A stretch of DNA of 64,000 nt from Neptuniibacter halophilus (GTDB lineage Bacteria; Pseudomonadota; Gammaproteobacteria; Pseudomonadales; Balneatricaceae): positions 186,001 through 250,000 of the forward strand of contig NZ_AP027292.1 in NCBI RefSeq assembly GCF_030295765.1, given 5' to 3'. Shown here piece after piece: positions 1 to 6,659 of this stretch (the stretch's first letter is position 1; every line of letters begins with the position of its first letter). The position numbers and the translations under genes are program-made. The notes beneath the pieces are model-generated. The model was given only the letters and a program-made list of their open reading frames with translations, had not been told where the DNA came from and searched no databases.

Positions 1-568
1 CTGTTGTATCGCTTATCAAAGTCGCTCATTACTACTCCATGTATACCAGATCAACTAAGAAGTAATCCTAAGGCATATAGCTAGATTCAGAAAAGCTTTA
101 AAAAACAGAGAAAAATCCATGAGTCTATTTTCAGACTCTATAAGCATAAGTTCCCCCCTTCCCCCCTGCTTTTTTCCAAACCCAGACATACCCCAGATTA
201 ACGATGGAAGCACCTTCAAAAAACCACAGTGAGAAGGGGTGTATATGACATAGTGTCTTACCACTGCAATTGAACCGGTGGATCGAAAGACAGTGAAAAT
301 GTCGTAACCCAATAGGCAGATTGGCCATGAGACCTCTTCAGGGTACTCAGAATTGGGGAGGAATACCTTCTATATTCATACTGAGGAGAGATTTCAAAAT
401 TGATCCTCGTAATGACATTGGCCAAAACTAGCTAGCCTCAGATCAATGTATTCTTGGAGTAAACCCTAGCAATACAATAAAACCTTGTCTCATAAAGGTT
501 GACTTAGCCTTATACGATACAGTAACGTCTCACCATCTTAGATTTATACGAGACAGAAGGACAACGCT
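1..568. other. AT-rich leader region of accessory element, no supported gene
   Basis: This stretch has no reading frame with a convincing ribosome binding site or recognisable protein. It is AT-rich and contains scattered homopolymer tracts of C (about 155-168). Short reading frames on the minus strand between 55 and 328 overlap each other and look accidental. The right part (484-556) contains related short repeats, listed separately as a possible recombination site. Confidence 0.5.
484..556. promoter_or_regulatory. Possible res/crossover site of the adjacent serine recombinase
   Basis: Two direct copies of TTATACGA[T/G]ACAG lie at 510-522 and 544-556, 34 bp apart. A related inverted copy (CTTGTCTCATAA) lies at 484-495. 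They sit immediately upstream of the GTG start of the recombinase at 569. Serine resolvases and invertases commonly bind dimeric sites next to their own gene, so these repeats are plausible subsites. The spacing and sequence are seen directly; the function is inferred. Confidence 0.4.
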
Positions 569-1114
569 GTGACTACCTTTGCATACTGCCGTGTATCAAC
601 TCTGGATCAGGACACGACCATTCAGGAAGAGGCTATACACAAAGCCTACCCTGACGCAGTAATCAGAACGGAGAAGGCTTCAGGGAAAACCACAGAAGGC
701 CGGGAAGTCCTTGAACTGATACTGGATATGGTCAGCAAGGGAGACAAGCTGGTTGTCTGGAAGTTGGACCGTCTCGCAAGGAATATGAATGACCTCACGA
801 ACATCGTTCAGACCCTAGAGGACAAAGGCGCATCCCTAGAGATACTTGATCAGAAGATTGACACCAGCACCGCCAGCGGCAAAGCGTTCCTTCAGATGCT
901 TGGGGTCTTCGCTGAGTTTGAGACCAACCTGCGCAAAGAGCGTCAGATGGCTGGTATAGCCAAAGCCAAGGCTGAGGGTAAGTACCGAGGAAAGCAAGCT
1001 GTTATAGACACTGAGAAGGTCAGAGAGCTAAAAGCGAAAGGTATGGGTGCCACTGCTATCAGCCGGGAGTTGGGCATAGGTCGAGCCTCTGTGTATCGCA
1101 TCCTGAATGGGTAG
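569..1114 (+). CDS. Serine recombinase (resolvase/invertase family)
   Basis: A 181-residue site-specific recombinase of the small serine resolvase/DNA invertase type. The N-terminal catalytic domain carries R8 and the nucleophile S10 in YCRVST, the DRLAR segment at 67-71, and the FAEFETNLRKERQ helix at 114-126 that leads into the long E-helix. A Hin-type helix-turn-helix lies at about 147-180 (ATAISRELGIGRASVYRIL). Length is normal for the family, which lacks the long C-terminal region of large serine integrases. The GTG start at 569 is supported by AGAAGG at 555-560. Codon use (many AGA, ATA, CTA) differs from the chromosomal genes to the right, consistent with an accessory element. It could be a resolvase, an invertase or the mobility enzyme of the element; the substrate cannot be told from sequence alone. 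Confidence 0.9.
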   Translation: MTTFAYCRVSTLDQDTTIQEEAIHKAYPDAVIRTEKASGKTTEGREVLELILDMVSKGDKLVVWKLDRLARNMNDLTNIVQTLEDKGASLEILDQKIDTSTASGKAFLQMLGVFAEFETNLRKERQMAGIAKAKAEGKYRGKQAVIDTEKVRELKAKGMGATAISRELGIGRASVYRILNG

Positions 1115-1694
1115 ATGTATATACATTTAATATACCACACTCTAGGAAAGAAGATGACTAGGGAAATACTATAGGTACACCTACAGTACTTAAAGCCTAC
1201 CCTGAGTTACTTAGGTACAGTGATACTCAGGGTTACTACTATGGTTATTAATTATTAATGTTATACCTATGCCAGTAGTCTTCAGTACCTTAGAGAAGAC
1301 CCAGTCCTCTTTAGGCATTGTGTCAGCCCTATTGTTTTCTCGCTGTGAAACACTCCGTGAAACGGTGAATCCCTGTATCTATCTGTCACCCTGTTGTTTT
1401 CATCAACTACACACAACAGCAATCAGAAATCTAACTACCCCTAATTCTTCAAGCAGCAAACCTTGTGTGCCGAAATACACATAGGGGAATAGGTTTAACA
1501 GCTACCCCTCCCTGTTTTCTCTGTCAGAAACCTAGCTTAGTAATGACGGAGAGGTCATAACCCACTCTAATAGCACTTAATCTCCTGTGTAAGATACAGG
1601 AGGTCTTTACACACATATATATACATATGTAGGTTAAAAACCAATAATACACACTATGTAAATAAAAGCTCTTTAATACACACATAAAGGAGTG
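1115..1694. other. Intergenic accessory DNA with inverted repeats
   Basis: No gene is supported here. It contains a perfect 9 bp inverted repeat ACCCTGAGT (1199-1207) / ACTCAGGGT (1225-1233) and a 7 bp inverted repeat CTCCTGT (1582-1588) / ACAGGAG (1596-1602) followed by a short T-rich tract. A 71-codon frame at 1269-1484 has no ribosome binding site and no recognisable composition. Confidence 0.45.
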
Positions 1695-2549
1695 ATGATT
1701 TTGGTCACCACAGATAACTTAGAACCCCATGAAAAAAGGCGACTCGCTGCATATCAGCACAGAGGCCTGAAACCTCTAAAAGCCGATGGATTGCCTGACA
1801 CTATTTTTTTAACACTCAATGAATTTCCATCAGGCTCTTTAGTTTCGACAGCAGAGCTTCGCCTAAGCTTAGAAGGTATCTATCTTTCTAGTAAGCCCAG
1901 CCCACAGCAAATATCTAATTGCCTCAACTCCTTAGTCAAACGTGGCTATGTAGAAAAGATAGACAAAAATTACCGAATACTAGGTGATATCTCTGAAGAC
2001 TTAGAAGCCGTAGTACTATCAAGCAATGTCGTTGAGGCTTTTTGCCGAACACTAATCAAGATGATTACACATAGCCTTAGATTTCAAAACAATAAAGAAA
2101 TCCCTTCATACAGATACGATAGCCAAGCACGTTGCATAGAAGAGTCTTCATATGGATATCCGAAGTCAGGCATTCACTTCATGCTTATTAAAGATATGCC
2201 TCGTTTCATGTACTTGCCGACCTGTTCACCTGGGCCTGAAAGAATCATCGAGACCGCATTTGAAGCGCTACAAACTAGATATGCAACAGGTGACGAAGCT
2301 ACACCAATCCTAGCGATGCCTTATTTCAAAGAATGTACAAAACTCAATCAGCGCTTTCGTAAAGTATTCACACAGTTTACTTCGCAAAAACATATTCTCG
2401 ATTTGGGAGACGGTCACCTTGCACTATCGCTGAAAGTAGATTGGTTTTACTACGCGAACAAAGAAACAAAGGATTGGTTTGCCTCTGAGCTAGAACGCGC
2501 AATGCCACCAAAAACCAATCTACGACCAGCAAGTTCAGCTCCCTCTTGA
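1695..2549 (+). CDS. Hypothetical protein, possible winged-helix N-terminus
   Basis: A 284-residue protein that I do not recognise. Residues about 35-95 have the look of a winged-helix domain: a helix, a short turn, then QQISNCLNSLVKRGYVEKI, a pattern typical of a recognition helix followed by a wing. The remainder is mixed alpha/beta with aromatic residues and no known motif. No signal peptide or membrane segment is visible. AAAGGAG at 1686-1692 is very close to the ATG at 1695, so the real start may be the TTG at 1701 or the GTG at 1692. Low GC and codon use match the surrounding element. A role in regulation or replication control of the element is a guess from the winged helix only. Confidence 0.55.
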   Translation: MILVTTDNLEPHEKRRLAAYQHRGLKPLKADGLPDTIFLTLNEFPSGSLVSTAELRLSLEGIYLSSKPSPQQISNCLNSLVKRGYVEKIDKNYRILGDISEDLEAVVLSSNVVEAFCRTLIKMITHSLRFQNNKEIPSYRYDSQARCIEESSYGYPKSGIHFMLIKDMPRFMYLPTCSPGPERIIETAFEALQTRYATGDEATPILAMPYFKECTKLNQRFRKVFTQFTSQKHILDLGDGHLALSLKVDWFYYANKETKDWFASELERAMPPKTNLRPASSAPS

Positions 2550-2692
2550 TAGCCCACATTATAGGCATCGCACATTCCCTGGACCTCAGATCAGCTTGCT
2601 ATACGAAAAGGTATTCCTAAAGCTGTTAAGTGAAGGTTTAGGGAAACGACTGTCATTGCAACAACCAATTAAACCAACAAAGGAGAACACAC

Positions 2693-2953
2693 ATGTGCTC
2701 AAAGAAGAACTTTTACGAATTTGAAACCTTGCTAACCGAAGCAAAGAGACTCCAAGATCAAGCAATAGATTTCGAGATAGAAGGTCTAACCTACGAAATA
2801 TTCTCAGACCTATTATTCAAACTGCAGGAAGATTTAGAGTTCATACCTCGCCCCCTAACAACAGCAGAGCAGTATTTAGTAAAAACAGCCCCAGAAAAGA
2901 TCAGACTTAGATACCTCCCAAAATTCCGAAAGGCTATATCACAGATAATATAG
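2693..2953 (+). CDS. Hypothetical small protein
   Basis: An 86-residue, largely helical, charged protein of unknown function preceded by a good AAGGAG ribosome binding site (about 2680-2685). It has no Cys pairs, membrane segment or signal peptide. It lies between two other accessory genes with the same orientation and similarly AT-rich codon use. I cannot assign a family. Confidence 0.5.
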   Translation: MCSKKNFYEFETLLTEAKRLQDQAIDFEIEGLTYEIFSDLLFKLQEDLEFIPRPLTTAEQYLVKTAPEKIRLRYLPKFRKAISQII

Positions 2954-3095
2954 CTCCTATATCCAAAAGCATTGGCTCCTAAACCTGTCTTTGTACCGCC
3001 CCCTCGATAACCTTCGCCTACACCTACTACCACCAAGCAAGCCTAGAAAAACCCGCAAATCAGCTTCTTTTTAAAGCTGTGAGCTGAGTTCAGAT

Positions 3096-3124
3096 GGCGG
3101 GGTATACCAACCTACAGCCCCGCC
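3096..3124. other. GC-rich hairpin between accessory genes
   Basis: GGCGGGG (3096-3102) pairs with CCCCGCC (3118-3124) across a 15 nt loop. It has no T-tract, so it is a weak terminator candidate at best. It stands out against the AT-rich background and lies just before a cluster of three overlapping small genes. Confidence 0.3.
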
Positions 3125-3152
3125 CCTTATACCCAAAGAAAGAGAGATAAAA

Positions 3153-3308
3153 ATGAGTTTACGTAACGCCATCAACGAGATGTGTACCCAGTGTATCTAT
3201 GACAAGAAAAGTGAAGGCGGGAAGCTGCAACAGATAGCTGCCTGTACTGCTAAGCACTGCCCCCTGTTCGCAGTACGACCACAGCCAAAGGGTCAGAGCA
3301 GTGATTAA
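3153..3308 (+). CDS. Small Cys-rich phage-type protein
   Basis: A 51-residue protein with C11, C14, C31 and C36, i.e. CTQC followed by C-x4-C and then PLFAVRP. Small proteins of this shape (C-x2-C ... C-x4-C-PLYP-R) are common in prophages and integrated elements and probably bind a metal; their function is unknown. The ATG is preceded by an AG-rich GAGAG tract. Its stop overlaps the GTG start of the next small frame by 8 bp, suggesting translational coupling. Confidence 0.6.
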   Translation: MSLRNAINEMCTQCIYDKKSEGGKLQQIAACTAKHCPLFAVRPQPKGQSSD

Positions 3309-3408
3309 GTTGGTGATCGATGAGCAAGAGAATCTGATCGAGGCTGAGGGGACTGAGAGACCAGAAGCCCACTCAGCGTATGACTTGGAGCCTTCCCACG
3401 ATGAGTAA
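3301..3408 (+). CDS. Very small hypothetical protein (GTG start)
   Basis: A 35-codon acidic frame starting at GTG 3301 and overlapping its neighbours by 8 bp on both sides (stop of the Cys-rich gene; ATGAGTAA overlap with the next gene). AAAGGG lies about 8 nt upstream of the GTG. The tight overlaps are the main reason to list it. It may be only a translational linker. Confidence 0.35.
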   Translation: MIKLVIDEQENLIEAEGTERPEAHSAYDLEPSHDE

Positions 3409-3562
3409 GCCCAAGCTAGAAACATTCACTTTCAAGTTACCAAGGCGTGTTTACAAAGAGCTGTGCCGCGCCTCTGCGGATAGAAGGATGAATCCTAATG
3501 TTTACCTTGATTGTCTGGTAGTCAGCGACAAAGTACGGCGGGATATAGAAAGGGAGACTTAA
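3401..3562 (+). CDS. Ribbon-helix-helix-like small protein
   Basis: A 53-residue basic protein from the ATG at 3401. ETFTFKLPRRVYKEL followed by a helix and a turn (RRMNPNVYLD) resembles the strand-helix-helix layout of Arc/MetJ-type DNA-binding proteins, so a small autoregulator or antitoxin-like protein is possible. A longer reading from 3380 exists, but the ATGAGTAA overlap with the preceding gene favours 3401. No toxin-like partner is obvious next to it. Confidence 0.5.
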   Translation: MSKPKLETFTFKLPRRVYKELCRASADRRMNPNVYLDCLVVSDKVRRDIERET

Positions 3563-3633
3563 TGTCTCCCCTATTGTTTTCGAGGTAGTTGGGGCATATT
3601 CTCTTGGTCTTTAGGAGTGATCAGGAGAATGGA

Positions 3634-4197
3634 ATGGGTGGTAGAAGTCCATCACCGCGCGCCGTGACTAAATGTGCAAGTCCCGAATTAAAACTTGATA
3701 CGCTTGATGATCCACAGGATGAACAGCCTAAGAAGGCTGACCCTGAAGAGTTGAAAATCAAGCTGGAACGGCAGAAGCAACTCAATGAAAACCAAGCAGA
3801 CACAAGGAAACGCGTTGATACTCTTGTACGTTATATCCTGACAGTCACGGGCGTTGCTTTGTCAGTGTCCATCGGTGTTTTTACAAATAGCCAACATACT
3901 ATTTTATCTGAAGATACTCGCTTACTCTTAGCATGGTCATGGTCGTTATTATTCTCAAGCATTATTTCAATGTTAGCCGTAATGCTACTGATGATTATTG
4001 GTGGCTATATATTTGGTGAGAGATGGAAATTGCTTGAAGACGGAGAACTGGAAGTTGCTCAACAACCTAGGTGGGTTGATCCTCTCGCATGGACTTGTGG
4101 AACTCTAGGAGTAGTAACATTTGTCACAGGATTGATTACCCTATGTATTGTCGCCATATCCAGCATACCAATAACTCATATCATTTTGCGACCATAG
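3634..4197 (+). CDS. Hypothetical membrane protein with N-terminal coiled coil
   Basis: A 187-residue protein. The first about 65 residues are charged and rich in E/K/Q, probably partly coiled coil. Three hydrophobic segments follow (about residues 67-88, 98-128 and 152-178), giving a membrane anchor with a cytosolic arm. The start at 3634 is chosen because AGGAG sits at 3622-3626; an in-frame ATG at 3589 lacks such a site. Its 3' end overlaps the convergent mannosyltransferase gene by 17 bp. It is the last gene of the accessory segment. Some small membrane effectors of defence systems and phage superinfection-exclusion proteins share this layout, but nothing specific supports that role here. 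Confidence 0.55.
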   Translation: MGGRSPSPRAVTKCASPELKLDTLDDPQDEQPKKADPEELKIKLERQKQLNENQADTRKRVDTLVRYILTVTGVALSVSIGVFTNSQHTILSEDTRLLLAWSWSLLFSSIISMLAVMLLMIIGGYIFGERWKLLEDGELEVAQQPRWVDPLAWTCGTLGVVTFVTGLITLCIVAISSIPITHIILRP

Positions 4198-5335
4198 TAT
4201 CTATGAGGTGACGGTATCGGTCTGCCATGACACCCCAACTATACCCTGACACATCTGGGACTTTATGCCGACCCTGCTCAATCAACCCCTTGTGATGACA
4301 GATCGCATCTACAGCCGCCACCGATTCATACTCTATGTCAGCCCCACAGTCAGCATAAAGATACTCACTACTGAACATCTCTGTGTAAGACATCCGGTCA
4401 GGCAGCACAGGGATACAGCCTTGCGCGACCGCCTCCAGAACAGCAAGTCCTTGGAACTCATGTATTGAGGTGGATAAGAAAATGTCTGACGCTGCCAACC
4501 ACGCCTTGTACTCATCTCGACTGGCTGCGTATCCCGCATGGTCTATCCGATGGGCAAACTCTTCCTTGATCATCTGGAACTCTTTGGGAGAGTGCTTGAA
4601 GCTCTGACCCAGAAGACATAGGCGGTAGTCCACAGCGTTACTCTCAAGCCGTCTGAGGATAGCTAGAAGCCTGTCTGGCCCCTTGTCATATTCCCATCTA
4701 GCAGCCCATGTGATACATATGGGTCTCACTGTATGACCATCTGTGACACTCTCCCAGCGGTGGTTCCAGACAATATGAAACCGCCCCGCTTCAGGCAATG
4801 CGGGCTGAAAGCTGTCATCACGCAGTGGCACGGGCAACACCGATGAATTGGCAGCGATCCGTTCGACCAACCCCGACGGCACCTGATCCGGGAGTTTTTT
4901 CAGCAGTTTTTTCGCTCCTTTGAGCAGGGTCCGGCGATTGTACTCACTGTTGAACAGGCAGTGATCCGCCGCCAGCGCGGTATACAGGTTGAGGATACAG
5001 GGCTCAACCGACTGAAACTCTCGCCCTGAACTGGGGTAGGCAAACTGATTCTCGTGGAAATAAACCAGCGTCGGGATCTGCGCCATTGAAGGCACAAAGC
5101 CCCGCAGTGCGGAGAGATCAGTCATGGAAGTCGCAATCACCAGATCGTAATCCTGCTGCAATGTATCACGCTCAGAAAACGCCCAGCTCAGACTGTTACC
5201 CCGAATCCGCCAACTGAAATAGCGCCCGGGGAGCGAAAGAACTGTCCAGTCATGCTCAGGCAGATGTTCAACCAGCCCCTTACGCCAGTAAAGATGGCTT
5301 TCAGCATCGTAAGCAGAGAGTAGAAGTATGCGCAT
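4181..5335 (-). CDS. tRNA-queuosine alpha-mannosyltransferase (QTMAN/DUF3524), chimeric
   Basis: A GT-B glycosyltransferase of the DUF3524/GTDC1-QTMAN family, which transfers mannose to queuosine at position 34 of tRNA-Asp. The N-terminal half shows the family signature (LLLSAYDAESH, LPGRYFSWRIRG, YFHENQFAYP, FNSEYNRRT). The C-terminal half has the nucleotide-sugar region (EFQGLAVLEAVAQGCIPVLPDR). The ATG at 5335 is preferred over an upstream TTG at 5350. An oddity is that the family has a single W-x-HRWE-x-DK motif, but here WNHRWE (ending at residue 195, bases 4751-4762) is followed by about 20 extra residues and then WAARWEYDKGPD (bases 4691-4699 encode the second RWE). From that point on codon use changes to AGA, CTA and ATA, like the accessory genes beyond the 3' end. 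The gene therefore looks like a fusion of a native 5' part with a foreign 3' part. Whether the product is active is unknown. Confidence 0.85.
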   Translation of the reverse strand: MRILLLSAYDAESHLYWRKGLVEHLPEHDWTVLSLPGRYFSWRIRGNSLSWAFSERDTLQQDYDLVIATSMTDLSALRGFVPSMAQIPTLVYFHENQFAYPSSGREFQSVEPCILNLYTALAADHCLFNSEYNRRTLLKGAKKLLKKLPDQVPSGLVERIAANSSVLPVPLRDDSFQPALPEAGRFHIVWNHRWESVTDGHTVRPICITWAARWEYDKGPDRLLAILRRLESNAVDYRLCLLGQSFKHSPKEFQMIKEEFAHRIDHAGYAASRDEYKAWLAASDIFLSTSIHEFQGLAVLEAVAQGCIPVLPDRMSYTEMFSSEYLYADCGADIEYESVAAVDAICHHKGLIEQGRHKVPDVSGYSWGVMADRYRHLIDTMVAK

Positions 5336-5495
5336 GGACAGCCCGGACAAGAAAAAAGAAGCCTATTTTAGCACCGCAGACAGGATTCACATCCCAAAGT
5401 AGTGGATTTTGCTACCTCAACCAATCTTCTGCAGAATCCCCAGCATACGCAGCATACTCGGCACTCCCCGTTGATGAGTAGCCTGGAGTGCCGCT

Positions 5496-6101
5496 ATGAA
5501 AGACCTGACCCTGAATCAACTCACCCACCAGATCGCCAGCCAGATTAAAGAGGGAGATATTATCTTTATCTCGATCCGTAACCTGCTCTACCGACAGGTA
5601 GCAAAAGGTACCGGGAGCTGGACCTCCCATGTGGGTTTTATTGTTCGTGAAGGGAATGAATGGATTGTACTGGAAAGCGCAGTGCCTTTTGTCCGCCGGA
5701 CACCACTGAAGCAGTTTCTCGCCCGAACCTGTGACAATCAGGTCAGCATCAGACGACTTAAGCAACCCTTAGCGCCGCAACAGATTACAGCGCTGAAACA
5801 GGTCGCGGAACGCCGTATGGGCAAACTCTATCACACCGGTTTCAAATTCGACTCGCAACGCCAGTTCTGCTCAAAGTTTGTCTACCTGACATATAAGGAA
5901 GCACTGGGAGTGGAGCTGGGTAAGGTTCAGACCCTGCGTGAACTTCTCGACGAAAATCCACAGGCGTCGGTTGGTTTCTGGCGCTGCTGGTATTTCGGTC
6001 TGATCCCCTGGAAACGGCTGACGATTACCCCGGCCAGCCAGTTACATGACCCTAAGCTAACAGCGGTATTCTCTACCCTGCCGGAAGAACGGGCCTGCTA
6101 G
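5496..6101 (+). CDS. yebB: YebB-type permuted papain-like peptidase/amidase
   Basis: A 201-residue protein of the YiiX/YebB permuted NlpC/P60-like fold. The conserved His lies in SWTSHVGF (H45), and the Cys in QRQFCSKFVY (C125), the reverse order to classical papain folds. The sequence follows E. coli YebB closely along its length, including the LYHTGFKF and GFWRCWYFG-IPW segments. No signal peptide is present, so it acts in the cytoplasm or at the inner face of the membrane. The substrate is not established; related enzymes act on amide or thioester bonds of lipids or peptides. GGAG lies about 7 nt before the ATG. Its stop overlaps the convergent DM13 gene by 4 bp. Confidence 0.85.
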   Translation: MKDLTLNQLTHQIASQIKEGDIIFISIRNLLYRQVAKGTGSWTSHVGFIVREGNEWIVLESAVPFVRRTPLKQFLARTCDNQVSIRRLKQPLAPQQITALKQVAERRMGKLYHTGFKFDSQRQFCSKFVYLTYKEALGVELGKVQTLRELLDENPQASVGFWRCWYFGLIPWKRLTITPASQLHDPKLTAVFSTLPEERAC

Positions 6102-6565
6102 CGATAGCGGGCTGCGGTGATAAACTCGCCGAAGGATTCACACCAGATCACCACCGTGTTGTATTGCTGTAAATCCAGCCCCTTCGGCAGATCAAACATA
6201 AAGCCATCAAAGCCCCGTACATCGGCAATCTGAACCATCTGTGGTTTCAGAGCCACAAAACTCGCTTCATCCTCGACGAACTGTGGTGAGAGATACAGCT
6301 TATAATCTGGCCCGGGCGCCAGTTCCCCCTGAAAAATAATCTGCTCTGCACTCAGACTGATTGTGCCTGTCCCCCAGTGCAGCCAGTCACTGCCGCGCAG
6401 ATCTTTTCGAAACTCCCCATGAAACTCAGCTCTCTCAGCCGCACGCTCTAGTCTTTCTGGAGCCGGGGCCTGCTGCGCAGTCAGCACCGGCAACAGATAA
6501 ATACCCAATGCAAAGCCTAAAAACCCGACAACACCATGGCTCAGTAACAATACGATTTTTTTCAT
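6098..6565 (-). CDS. DM13 domain-containing exported protein
   Basis: A 155-residue protein with an N-terminal signal or anchor segment (residues 5-25), then a DM13 domain: GSDWLHWGTGTISL, GPDYKLYLSP, GFDGFMFDLPKGLDLQQYNTVVIWCESFGEFITAA. The near C-terminal WCE-x-F-x-x-F-I-x-A-x-Y pattern with its single Cys is the family hallmark. DM13 domains are proposed to take part in redox or electron-transfer steps outside the cytoplasm; no substrate is known. It stands alone between yebB (convergent) and ppiD (same strand, separated by a terminator). Confidence 0.8.
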   Translation of the reverse strand: MKKIVLLLSHGVVGFLGFALGIYLLPVLTAQQAPAPERLERAAERAEFHGEFRKDLRGSDWLHWGTGTISLSAEQIIFQGELAPGPDYKLYLSPQFVEDEASFVALKPQMVQIADVRGFDGFMFDLPKGLDLQQYNTVVIWCESFGEFITAARYR

Positions 6566-6613
6566 CTGTGCATCCTTTTCGGCAGGCTAATGGACAGAGC
6601 CAATGCCGTACAA

Positions 6614-6640
6614 CAAAAAACCACCCGAAGGTGGTTTTTG
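6614..6640 (-). terminator. Rho-independent terminator of ppiD
   Basis: CCACC (6621-6625), CGAA loop and GGTGG (6630-6634) flanked by A-runs on the left and T-runs on the right, so it can work in both directions. It follows the ppiD stop on the minus strand by about 20 bp. Confidence 0.85.
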
Positions 6641-6659
6641 AAGAAAGTGAGTGGCCTGA

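Noticed and set aside
55..328. Overlapping minus-strand reading frames at the left edge
   Set aside because: They overlap each other in different phases, have no ribosome binding site and no recognisable composition.
1269..1484. 71-codon plus-strand frame
   Set aside because: No ribosome binding site, odd Ser/Pro/Thr composition and no family resemblance.
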